Shown here: positions 7,806 to 15,212 of the stretch, one piece after another
Numbering within the stretch: the stretch's first letter is position 1
Layout: every line of letters begins with the position of its first letter
Assembly: GCF_001463765.1 (NCBI RefSeq)
Contig: NZ_BBWK01000030.1
Span: forward strand, 29,366 to 93,365
From: Aureimonas sp. AU4
GTDB lineage: Bacteria; Pseudomonadota; Alphaproteobacteria; Rhizobiales; Rhizobiaceae
Length of the DNA: 64,000 nucleotides
Reading direction: 5' to 3'
Program-made: the position numbers and the translations under genes
Notes under the pieces: model-generated
Database searches by the model: none
What the model saw: only the letters and a program-made list of their open reading frames with translations
Told to the model about the DNA's origin: nothing

Positions 7806-9364
7806 GCCGTCCTCCCGGCGGTTCGCTCGCTCGCTCCCGTCGCCAGCATGACGACGTTGGCCTCCGTCATCGCCTCGCCGGACAGCTCGCCCGCGATGCA
7901 TCCGTCCCGGATCACCAGGATCCGGTCGCACAGGCCGATGAGTTCCTGCATCTCGGACGAGATGACGATGCAGGCCTTGCCTGCGCGTGCGAGCGACTGG
8001 ATGAAGGCGTAGATCTGGGCCTTGTTGCCGATGTCGATGCCGCGCGTCGGCTCGTCGATCACGACCACCGAGGGATCCGTCAGCATGATCTTGGCGAGAA
8101 GCAGCTTCTGCTGGTTGCCGCCACTGAGCTGGCCGGCCCGAACGCCCCGCCCCCGCACGCGGATATCGTAGCGCCGGATGGTCTCGTCCATCGCGGCGTT
8201 CTCGCGACGCCGGTCGAGCCCGATGCCGGGATGAAATCGCCGCAACGCGCTCAAGGTGAGGTTCGGGGCCATGGTCGCGTCGAGAAGGAGGCCCTTGCCC
8301 TTGCGGTCCTCGGTCAGGTAGCCGATGCCCGCCGCGATCGCATCCGCCGCCTGGCGGATACGGAGTTCGCGGCCGTCCAGCCTGAGGGCGGCGACCCGCC
8401 CGGCGCGAAGGCCGAGGATGCCCTCGAAGAGTTCGGTGCGACCCGCGCCGATCATGCCGCCGAATCCGAGAACCTCGCCTCGGGCGACCGAGAAGGAGAC
8501 GTCGCGGATGAAGCCCGGCACCTCGGCATGCTCGACCTCGAGCAGCGGCACCGCGGACGCGGGCGAAGCCTTGGGCGGAAAGAGCGTCGAGAGTTCGCGC
8601 CCCACCATCAGCCGCGCCATGTCGGGCTGGCCGAGCGATGTCGCCTCGAAGGTTCCCACGAGCTGCCCGTCGCGCAGGACGCTCACCCGGTCCGCGATCG
8701 CCTCCACCTCGTCGAGACGATGCGAGATGTAGAGAATGGCCGCGCCTGCCTCGCGCAGGCGGCGGATCAGGGCCAGTAGCGTGCCGACTTCCTCTGAGGT
8801 GAGGACGGCGGTCGGCTCGTCGAAGATGACCAGCTTGTGGTGTTCCAGAAGGGCGCGGGCGATCTGGACGAGCTGGCGGTCGGCGAGGCTGAGCGTGCCG
8901 ACGATGGCGTCGGGCTCGATCGCGCCGCCGATGGCCGCGAGCCTGTCGCGCGCGATCGCCCGCATCCGGCGGTCGTCGATCAGGCCGCCGCGTGTCAGCT
9001 CCCGCCCGAGAAAGAGGTTTTCGGCGACCGTCAGGTCGTCGGCGAGCAGGATTTCCTGATGCACGAGGACGATGCCCGCGCGCTCGGCTTCGGCCGGACT
9101 GCGAAACGCGACGGGCTCGCCTTCCAAAGCCAGCGTGCCGCGCGTCGGCGCGACATGTCCCGACAGGATTTTCATGAAGGTCGACTTGCCGGCGCCGTTC
9201 TCGCCGATCACCGCCAGGATCTCGCCCGAGCGGATGTCGAGATCGACACCGGACAGGACCGTGTTCGGCCCGTAGGTCTTGGAGAGGCCGCGCACCGCGA
9301 GAACCGGCGCCCCGGGCGCGGGCTCTCCCGGGGCGTTCGTGGCCGGGACGGCGATGGCGCTCAC
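7802..9364 (-). CDS. Sugar ABC transporter ATP-binding protein (RbsA-like, two ATPase domains)
   Basis: A 520-residue CUT2 ATPase with two nucleotide-binding domains. The N-terminal domain has GENGAGKST, Walker B VIFDEPTAVL and the switch His in YISHRLDE. The C-terminal domain has a degenerate Walker A (GMIGAGRTE), the usual state in RbsA-type proteins, with signature LSGGNQQK and [10 protein letters not shown]. The start is a GTG that overlaps the GntR stop (GTGA), so regulator, ATPase and permease are translationally coupled. The regulator-first order suggests autoregulation of the transport operon. Confidence 0.9.
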   Translation of the reverse strand: MSAIAVPATNAPGEPAPGAPVLAVRGLSKTYGPNTVLSGVDLDIRSGEILAVIGENGAGKSTFMKILSGHVAPTRGTLALEGEPVAFRSPAEAERAGIVLVHQEILLADDLTVAENLFLGRELTRGGLIDDRRMRAIARDRLAAIGGAIEPDAIVGTLSLADRQLVQIARALLEHHKLVIFDEPTAVLTSEEVGTLLALIRRLREAGAAILYISHRLDEVEAIADRVSVLRDGQLVGTFEATSLGQPDMARLMVGRELSTLFPPKASPASAVPLLEVEHAEVPGFIRDVSFSVARGEVLGFGGMIGAGRTELFEGILGLRAGRVAALRLDGRELRIRQAADAIAAGIGYLTEDRKGKGLLLDATMAPNLTLSALRRFHPGIGLDRRRENAAMDETIRRYDIRVRGRGVRAGQLSGGNQQKLLLAKIMLTDPSVVVIDEPTRGIDIGNKAQIYAFIQSLARAGKACIVISSEMQELIGLCDRILVIRDGCIAGELSGEAMTEANVVMLATGASERTAGRTA

Positions 9365-10068
9365 GGCAGCGCCTCGAAGGCCGGCCGGAGGCGGTCGCGC
9401 GAGCGTTCGATATGCTCGCGCATGGCGGCCTCGGCGGCAGCGACGTCCGCAGCGGCGAAGGCGGCCAGGATCCGCTCGTGCTCCTCGAGCGCCTCCTGCG
9501 TGACGCGCGCGTGGAACATCAGCCGGAAGATGTGGAAGTGGGTGTGGAGGTGCGCCAGCGACTCGCGGATCAGCGCATTGCCCGCCAAACCGACGATCAG
9601 GTCGTGGAATTCGGCGTCCTGCCGGGCGAACTGCGAGTAGCGGACACGCTCGTCGGCGCCGCCGTTGCGCCGGGCCATGACACCCGCCGCCTCGGTCAGG
9701 GCATCGAGCGCCTCCGGCGTCATCTTGGCGGCGGCGCGACCGGCGGCATAGGGCTCAAGGCGCAGGCGCAGCTCGTAGAGATCCTCGAAGCGATCCCGCG
9801 TGATCTGCGGGGCGGCACTGTAGCCGACGAGGTGGGTCTTGATGACCAGACCCTCGCCTTCCAGCCGGCCAAGGGCCTCGCGAATGGGGGTTTGAGAAAC
9901 CGCGAGCTCGCGCGCCAGACTGTCGACCGTGATCCGCGCACCGGGCGCGATCTTCAACGCCATGAGCTGGGCGTAGATCGCGCCATACACGTCGTCCACG
10001 AGGCTCGAAGGCCGCTGGACCGGCGTGGAGGCCGAGGGACCAGGCTGGAAGGCGGTCGCGTTTCGCAT
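9361..10068 (-). CDS. GntR-family transcriptional regulator with FCD ligand domain
   Basis: A 235-residue repressor-type regulator. An N-terminal winged helix-turn-helix contains LARELAVSQTPIREALGRLEGEGL, and a C-terminal all-helical FCD domain has the metal/ligand residues DAEFHDLI and HLHTHFH. ATG 10068 is preferred over 10116 because AAGGGGTG lies a few bases upstream and the alternative adds no domain. It leads the transport operon and faces the dehydrogenase operon. The inverted repeat at 10120-10138 is the probable operator, so it likely controls both arms in response to a pathway metabolite. Confidence 0.88.
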   Translation of the reverse strand: MRNATAFQPGPSASTPVQRPSSLVDDVYGAIYAQLMALKIAPGARITVDSLARELAVSQTPIREALGRLEGEGLVIKTHLVGYSAAPQITRDRFEDLYELRLRLEPYAAGRAAAKMTPEALDALTEAAGVMARRNGGADERVRYSQFARQDAEFHDLIVGLAGNALIRESLAHLHTHFHIFRLMFHARVTQEALEEHERILAAFAAADVAAAEAAMREHIERSRDRLRPAFEALP

Positions 10069-10119
10069 GTTCACCCCTTGACAACGCACAACCGGTAACA
10101 CACGAATTTCCGACATTCA

Positions 10120-10138
10120 ATCGTATATCCTATACGAT
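10120..10138. promoter_or_regulatory. Probable GntR operator between the divergent arms
   Basis: ATCGTATATCCTATACGAT is a perfect 8-base inverted repeat (ATCGTATA / TATACGAT) with a 3-base centre. It lies 52 bases upstream of the GntR start and 236 bases upstream of the alcohol dehydrogenase start. AT-rich symmetrical sites with GTATA/TATAC cores are common for FCD-type GntR proteins. The rest of the 305-base spacer 10069-10373 shows no gene and no clear consensus promoter. Confidence 0.6.
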
Positions 10139-10373
10139 CGTGTGATACTGCTCCGTAGAACGCAGTGGAACCGGTAGCGTCCTTGGCTTCGACCACCTCT
10201 TTCAGCCCACGGCCGGCGTCAAACGATCGGATCGTCGGCATGTCTCGCCGGCGGGCGACAGGGTTCCCGCGACGCGGACCCCGGCAGTGCCGCGGAGACG
10301 TGTCCCGGCTCGCATCCCCGACCACCGGCCGTGCCGGCTCTTTCGGCGGAACGCCGCCGACGAAGGACAGACC

Positions 10374-11624
10374 ATGACGCTTTTCGCAGCCCTGCGGCTT
10401 CCGCGGGAAATCCTCTTCGGCAAGGGCCAGCGTGCGGCCCTTGGAACGGTCGCCGCCCGTCTCGGGCGACGCGCCCTTGTCTGCACGGACGCGCGGCTGA
10501 GCGGGGACCCGCAGTTTCAGGCCATGATGGCGGACCTCCGCCACCATGGCCTGGCGGTGCGGGTCGACGACGGCGTGCTTCCCGATGTTCCGCGCGACTC
10601 GGCCCATGCCTGCGCCGCGGCCGCCCGGGACTTCGCGCCCGACCTCGTGATCGGGATCGGCGGCGGGAGCTGTCTCGACATGGCGAAGTGCGCGTCGCTG
10701 CTTCTGGCCCACGGCGGCTCGCCGGCCGATTACTACGGCGAGCGGCGCGTGCCGGGGCCGATCCTGCCCGTGATCGCCGTGCCGACCACGGCCGGCACCG
10801 GCTCGGAGGTGACCCCCGTCGCCGTCCTGTCGGACCCCGATCGGCTCCTCAAGGTAGGTATCTCCAGCCCTCATCTCGTCCCGCAGGCGGCGATCTGCGA
10901 TCCCGACCTGACGCTGACCTGCCCGCCGCAGCTGACGGCGATCGCCGGGGCGGACGCCCTGACCCATGCGATCGAGGCCTTCATGGCCAAGCGGCGCGAA
11001 CCCGACGCCGACCTCGCCCAGGCGCACGTCTTCGTCGGCAAGAGCGCCCTCACCGACCATTTCGCGCTGCTGGCGATCGAGCTTCTGTCCCGAAGCCTGG
11101 AGCGGGCCTTCCGCGACGGCGGGGACGAGGCGGCGCGCGCCGACGTCATGATGGGGGCGCTGGCGGCCGGCTGCGCGTTCGGAACCGCGGGCACGGCGGC
11201 CGCCCACGCGATCCAGTATCCGATCGGCGCGCTGACCCATTCCGCCCATGGCCTCGGCGTTGCCGCGCTGTTGCCCTATGTGATGACCTTCAACCGCTCG
11301 GCCTGCCTGCCGGAACTGGCGCAGATCGGCGCGGCGATGGGGCTGGATGCACAGGGCGAGCCCCTGGATGTCTTCGCCGACCGCGTGGTCGAGCGGATCG
11401 CCTCGTTGCTGGGCGCGATCGGCATTCCGCGCTCTCTCGACGCACTCGGCCTGCCGCGCGACAAACGGGACTGGACGGCCGAGCAGGCGCTCGGCATCGA
11501 GCGCCTCATCAAGAACAACCCGCGCCTCGTCGATCTCGATGCGATGAAGCGCCTCGTCGCGGCCGCGTTCGACGGCGACCGCCAGGCTCTGACCGAGCCG
11601 CAGCCTGCAAGGAGTGCGTCATGA
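10374..11624 (+). CDS. Iron-containing (group III) alcohol dehydrogenase
   Basis: A 416-residue NAD(P)-dependent dehydrogenase. The nucleotide-binding GGGS occurs in VIGIGGGSCLDMAK, and the family sequence PTTAGTGSEVTPVAVL follows. Iron ligands are visible as the Asp in ICDPDLTL and the His residues in ADALTHAIEAF, AAAHAIQYP and THSAHG. I chose ATG 10374 because earlier in-frame codons give only a basic, non-homologous tail. The stop overlaps the aldehyde dehydrogenase start (ATGA), so an alcohol-to-aldehyde-to-acid relay is likely. The alcohol substrate is unknown. Confidence 0.9.
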   Translation: MTLFAALRLPREILFGKGQRAALGTVAARLGRRALVCTDARLSGDPQFQAMMADLRHHGLAVRVDDGVLPDVPRDSAHACAAAARDFAPDLVIGIGGGSCLDMAKCASLLLAHGGSPADYYGERRVPGPILPVIAVPTTAGTGSEVTPVAVLSDPDRLLKVGISSPHLVPQAAICDPDLTLTCPPQLTAIAGADALTHAIEAFMAKRREPDADLAQAHVFVGKSALTDHFALLAIELLSRSLERAFRDGGDEAARADVMMGALAAGCAFGTAGTAAAHAIQYPIGALTHSAHGLGVAALLPYVMTFNRSACLPELAQIGAAMGLDAQGEPLDVFADRVVERIASLLGAIGIPRSLDALGLPRDKRDWTAEQALGIERLIKNNPRLVDLDAMKRLVAAAFDGDRQALTEPQPARSAS

Positions 11625-13102
11625 ACCACATCTCCGCCCCGCCCGCCGCCGATACGCCGGCGCCCATCGACTGCGCGCCCTTCGCCAAGGGTCTCTTCAT
11701 CGACGGCGAATGGCGGCAGACCGAGGCGCAGATCGCCGTCGTCGATCCGTCCACGGAACGCGAGATCGCTCATGTCGCCGACGCCGGCGTCGAGGAGGCG
11801 ATGGCGGCGGTGGACGCCGCCGACCGGGCCGCGCCCCTGTGGCGCGCCAAGTCGCCGCGCGAGCGCTCCGAGATACTGCGCCGCTGCTTCGAGCTGATGA
11901 CCCAACGCGCCGACGAGCTCGCCGCGCTGATCTCGCTCGAGAACGGCAAGGCCCTGGTGGATGCCAGGGGCGAGGTCGCCTATGCCGCCGAGTTCTTCCG
12001 GTGGAATGCGGAGGAAGCCGTGCGCCTGTCGGGCGAGCTCGGTCTGGCGCCCTCGGGCTCGAACCGCATTCTGGTAGACTACGTACCGGTCGGCATCGCC
12101 CTTCTGGTGACGCCCTGGAACTTTCCGGCCGCCATGGCGACGCGCAAGATCGCCCCGGCGCTGGCGGCGGGCTGCACGGTGGTCCTCAAGCCGGCCAGCG
12201 AGACGCCGCTGACCGCCTACGCGCTCGCCGGACTCTACCGCGAGGCGGGCGTGCCGGACGGCGTCGTCAACGTCGTCACAACGTCGCGTCCGGGGCCGGT
12301 CACCGCCGCCATTCTGGACGACCCGCGCGTGCGCAAGCTTTCCTTCACGGGCTCGACCGGCGTCGGCCGCACGCTGCTCGCCGAGGCCGCCCGAACCGTC
12401 GTCGGCTGCGCGATGGAACTCGGCGGCAACGCTCCCTTCCTCGTGTTCGACGATGCCGACCTCGACGCGGCCCTGGACGGCGCGATGATTGCCAAGATGC
12501 GCAACGCCGGCGAGGCCTGCACCGCTGCCAACCGCTTCTACGTCCAGAACGGCATCTACGACCGCTTCGTCGAGGGACTGGTCGGGCGCATGGCCGCGCT
12601 GACCGTCGGCGCGGGCACCGATCCCGCGACCCGCTGCGGTCCGATGATCACACGCAAGGCCGTGGAAAAGATCGAGTATCTGGTGGCGGACGCCGTCGCT
12701 CGCGGGGCGAAGGTCCTGCAGGGCGGCAAGGCGCTGAGCGGCTCGGGCTACTTCTACCCGCCGACGGTGCTCGGCGACGTGCCGCCCGATGCGCTCCTGA
12801 TGCGCGAGGAGATCTTCGGTCCCGTCGCAGCGCTCTGCCGGTTCGACAACGAGGACGAGGCGGTCGCAGCCGCCAACGATACGGAGTTCGGCTTGGCGAG
12901 CTACGTCTACTCGCGCGACCTCAAGCGCGCGCTCGGCGTCGCCGGCCGCATCGAGGCGGGCATGGTGGCCGTCAACCGGGGCCTCGTCTCCGACCCGGCG
13001 GCCCCTTTCGGCGGCGTCAAGCAGAGCGGGCTCGGGCGCGAGGGCGGGCATCACGGCGTGCTCGACTATCTCGAGCCCAAATACATCGCCGTCTCCTTCT
13101 GA
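11621..13102 (+). CDS. NAD(P)-dependent aldehyde dehydrogenase, succinate-semialdehyde dehydrogenase-like
   Basis: A 493-residue aldehyde dehydrogenase with the catalytic pair intact: Glu266 in MELGGNAP and Cys300 in GEACTAANR. TPWNFP at 164-169 and SFTGSTGVG at 241-249 are in the cofactor region. The closest resemblance is to GabD-type succinate-semialdehyde and alpha-ketoglutarate-semialdehyde dehydrogenases. It is coupled by ATGA overlap to the iron alcohol dehydrogenase and lies 11 bases before the hydrolase gene. It probably oxidises the aldehyde produced by the preceding enzyme. The exact substrate is not deducible. Confidence 0.9.
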   Translation: MNHISAPPAADTPAPIDCAPFAKGLFIDGEWRQTEAQIAVVDPSTEREIAHVADAGVEEAMAAVDAADRAAPLWRAKSPRERSEILRRCFELMTQRADELAALISLENGKALVDARGEVAYAAEFFRWNAEEAVRLSGELGLAPSGSNRILVDYVPVGIALLVTPWNFPAAMATRKIAPALAAGCTVVLKPASETPLTAYALAGLYREAGVPDGVVNVVTTSRPGPVTAAILDDPRVRKLSFTGSTGVGRTLLAEAARTVVGCAMELGGNAPFLVFDDADLDAALDGAMIAKMRNAGEACTAANRFYVQNGIYDRFVEGLVGRMAALTVGAGTDPATRCGPMITRKAVEKIEYLVADAVARGAKVLQGGKALSGSGYFYPPTVLGDVPPDALLMREEIFGPVAALCRFDNEDEAVAAANDTEFGLASYVYSRDLKRALGVAGRIEAGMVAVNRGLVSDPAAPFGGVKQSGLGREGGHHGVLDYLEPKYIAVSF

Positions 13103-13113
13103 GAACGCCGAAC

Positions 13114-13944
13114 ATGGACCCGTTCCGCACGCGGGACCATGTTCCCCGCTTCGACGAGATTGTCCGTGACTACGCGGTCCGGAGCGCGACCACGCGCGCG
13201 CGGCAACGCTCGGTTCTGGACATCCCATACGGCAAGGCGCCGCGAGAGCGGCTGGACCTCTTCCTGCCGAGGGAGCCGGGTCCCGACGCCCCCGTCCACG
13301 TCTTCGTGCACGGGGGCTACTGGCGCATGTTCGCCAAGGAGGACTTCTCGTTCGTGGCGGAGACGGTGGTCGAGGCGGGCGCGATCGCCGTGGTGATCGG
13401 CTACGATCTCATGCCGCACGCGCGCATGGATCGGATCGTCGACGAGGTGCGTCGCGCGGCCCGCTGGGTCGCAACCGAGATCTGGCGCTTCGGCGGCGAC
13501 GCAACGGCTCTTTCCGTCAGTGGCCATTCGGCGGGCGCGCACCTGTGCTGCTGGCTGCTCGATCCAGACGCGGCCGGGATGCGCGTCGCGTCGGCGCTGC
13601 TGCTCAGCGGCGTCTACGACCTCGCCCCTCTGCGCACCTCGTTCCTGCACGACCTGATCGGGCTGACGGATGAGGAGGTGGAACGATGGTCGCCGCTGCG
13701 CAGGCGGCTGCGCGCCGACGCATCCGTGTCGTTGCTCGTGGGCGAACACGAAACCGCGCCGTTCCACGAGCAGGCGGCGCAGCTCGCCAAGCATCTCGGA
13801 ACCGGAGGAGCGGCGACGCGCCGGTTGGTCCTGCCAGGTGAGGACCACATGACGGCGGTGCGTGCGCTGGGTGACGCTCGCAGTATCGCCGGCCGGGAAC
13901 TGCGGCGGGTGATCGACGCCTCGCGCGTTCTGCGCACGGTCTAG
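13114..13944 (+). CDS. Alpha/beta hydrolase, arylformamidase-like
   Basis: A 276-residue cytoplasmic hydrolase. The oxyanion-hole motif HGGYW is at 66-70, the nucleophile elbow GHSAG at 137-141 (Ser139), and a late His in GEDHMTAV completes the likely triad. HGGYW with GHSAGAH is typical of kynurenine formamidase and related esterases. No kyn genes are nearby, so the context argues for ester or amide hydrolysis of the compound imported by this locus. It is the last gene of the plus-strand operon. Confidence 0.8.
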   Translation: MDPFRTRDHVPRFDEIVRDYAVRSATTRARQRSVLDIPYGKAPRERLDLFLPREPGPDAPVHVFVHGGYWRMFAKEDFSFVAETVVEAGAIAVVIGYDLMPHARMDRIVDEVRRAARWVATEIWRFGGDATALSVSGHSAGAHLCCWLLDPDAAGMRVASALLLSGVYDLAPLRTSFLHDLIGLTDEEVERWSPLRRRLRADASVSLLVGEHETAPFHEQAAQLAKHLGTGGAATRRLVLPGEDHMTAVRALGDARSIAGRELRRVIDASRVLRTV

Positions 13945-13968
13945 CCGAGCCGCGCCGCCCTCGCGGGG

Positions 13969-14280
13969 TCAGTTCGGCTTGGCTGGGGGGTTGCCGGTCG
14001 AGGCCTCCGCCGGGCGGTTGCCGGACGAGTCCGAACCCTGGCCGGTCGCCCGCCCACCCTGCCCCGCCTGTTCGGCGGCCGGGCGGCTCTCGGTGACCGT
14101 GCCGCCGCCGGGTAGTTCCACGGTTCCCGACGTTCCGCCGGAGGGCGCGGGCAATACCTCTTCGGCTCCGTCGGCAGGTGTCGAGGAAGCGGATCCGCTG
14201 GAGGTCACGGGCGTGGTCTGGGCCAGTGCCGGCGCCGCGAGGGCGACCGCGAGCGCGGCCAATCCGACAACGTATCTCAT
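13969..14280 (-). CDS. Small exported Pro/Gly/Ser-rich protein of unknown function
   Basis: 103 residues with a clear signal peptide (hydrophobic core LAALAVALAAPALA, cleavage before QTTP) and a mature part low in complexity and rich in Gly, Ser, Thr, Pro and Ala. No domain is recognisable. Periplasmic or surface-exposed and probably unstructured. It stands alone between the hydrolase gene (convergent) and the dehydrogenase operon. Confidence 0.65.
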   Translation of the reverse strand: MRYVVGLAALAVALAAPALAQTTPVTSSGSASSTPADGAEEVLPAPSGGTSGTVELPGGGTVTESRPAAEQAGQGGRATGQGSDSSGNRPAEASTGNPPAKPN

Positions 14281-14401
14281 GATGCATTCCTTCAGTCTGC
14301 CGCGCGAACGCCGGAAGGGCGATCGCGGCGGTCTGGGTCGCGTTCCCGACCACGCGCGTCGCGCGATCGGGGAATATTCATCTTCTGGAAGGCCGCCACG
14401 G

Positions 14402-14421
14402 AAATATGGTTGCCCATATTT
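14402..14421. promoter_or_regulatory. Inverted repeat upstream of the GMC dehydrogenase operon
   Basis: AAATATGGTTGCCCATATTT is a perfect 8-base inverted repeat with a TTGC centre. It is AT-rich in a very GC-rich setting and sits 86 bases before the small-subunit start. It has the look of a protein-binding operator in the promoter of the dehydrogenase operon, or of the minus-strand exported-protein gene whose start is about 120 bases away. The cognate regulator is not identifiable. Confidence 0.45.
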
Positions 14422-14507
14422 TCACTCCACCTTAGAATTTTCCCAGCCAAGGATCGCGTCGGCCGAGAGCCGTCGGCGACGGCGAAGATGACAAGAGCTG
14501 ATACACA

Positions 14508-15209
14508 ATGACCGACCTTCCCGGGCGCCCATCCCGCCGAACCTTCCTCAAGGCTTCGGCCGCGACGGCGACGCTGGCAGGGCTCGCCATGCCGACGCAG
14601 GCCCAGCCGCTTCCCGAGCCGCCGCCCCTCGACGCCTACAAGGCCGAGTTCTTCCAGCCCGAGGAGTGGCGCTTCGTGATGGCGGCCTGCGCCCGGCTGA
14701 TCCCCTCCGACGGCGAGGGGCCCGGCGCGATCGAGACGCGCGTTCCCGTGTTCATCGACCGGCAGCTTGCGGGCGACTTCGGCCGCGCGGCGGACTGGTA
14801 CATGGCCGGGCCGCACGATCCCGCCGCCGACCCGCGCCTCGGCTACCAGACGCCGCTGACGCCAGCCGAGATCTACCGCCAGGCGATCCCCGTCTTCGAC
14901 GGCTGGTGCCGCGACAACCAGGGCGGCGCCTTCGCCGAGCTCGACGCGGCCAAGCAGGACGCCGCGCTCGCGGCCCTCGAGAAGAACGAGCCCAAGCTCG
15001 AACCGAAGATCCGCGACTTCTTCGCGATCCTCTGGCAGAACACGCGCGAGGGCTACTTCGCCGACCCGATCTACGGCGGCAACCACCGCATGCAGGCCTG
15101 GACCTATATCGGCTTCCCGGGCGCGCGCGGCAGCTACCTCGAATGGGTCAACAAGCACAACGTCGCCTACCCGCTGGGCCCCGTCTCCATCTCCGGCGAG
15201 AGGGCCTGA
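14508..15209 (+). CDS. Gluconate 2-dehydrogenase-type small (gamma) subunit, Tat-exported
   Basis: A 233-residue subunit with the twin-arginine signal SRRTFLKASAATATLAGLA at its N terminus and the gluconate_2-dh3 domain (FFQPEEWRFVMAACARLIPSD onward; NTREGYFADPIYGGN). In gluconate, sorbitol and FAD-glucose dehydrogenase complexes this subunit carries the catalytic flavoprotein through the Tat pathway. It is the first gene of a three-gene operon, 3 bases before the flavoprotein. The ribosome site is weak. Confidence 0.88.
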   Translation: MTDLPGRPSRRTFLKASAATATLAGLAMPTQAQPLPEPPPLDAYKAEFFQPEEWRFVMAACARLIPSDGEGPGAIETRVPVFIDRQLAGDFGRAADWYMAGPHDPAADPRLGYQTPLTPAEIYRQAIPVFDGWCRDNQGGAFAELDAAKQDAALAALEKNEPKLEPKIRDFFAILWQNTREGYFADPIYGGNHRMQAWTYIGFPGARGSYLEWVNKHNVAYPLGPVSISGERA

Positions 15210-15212
15210 ACC

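Noticed and set aside
10078..10106. TTGACA at 10078 as a -35 box for the alcohol dehydrogenase operon
   Set aside because: The hexamer is perfect, but no acceptable -10 follows at 16-18 bases, and it lies at the GntR ribosome-site region on the other strand.
13114..13944. Kynurenine formamidase of tryptophan breakdown
   Set aside because: HGGYW and GHSAGAH fit, but no kynureninase or tryptophan dioxygenase gene is nearby; the operon is dehydrogenase-based.
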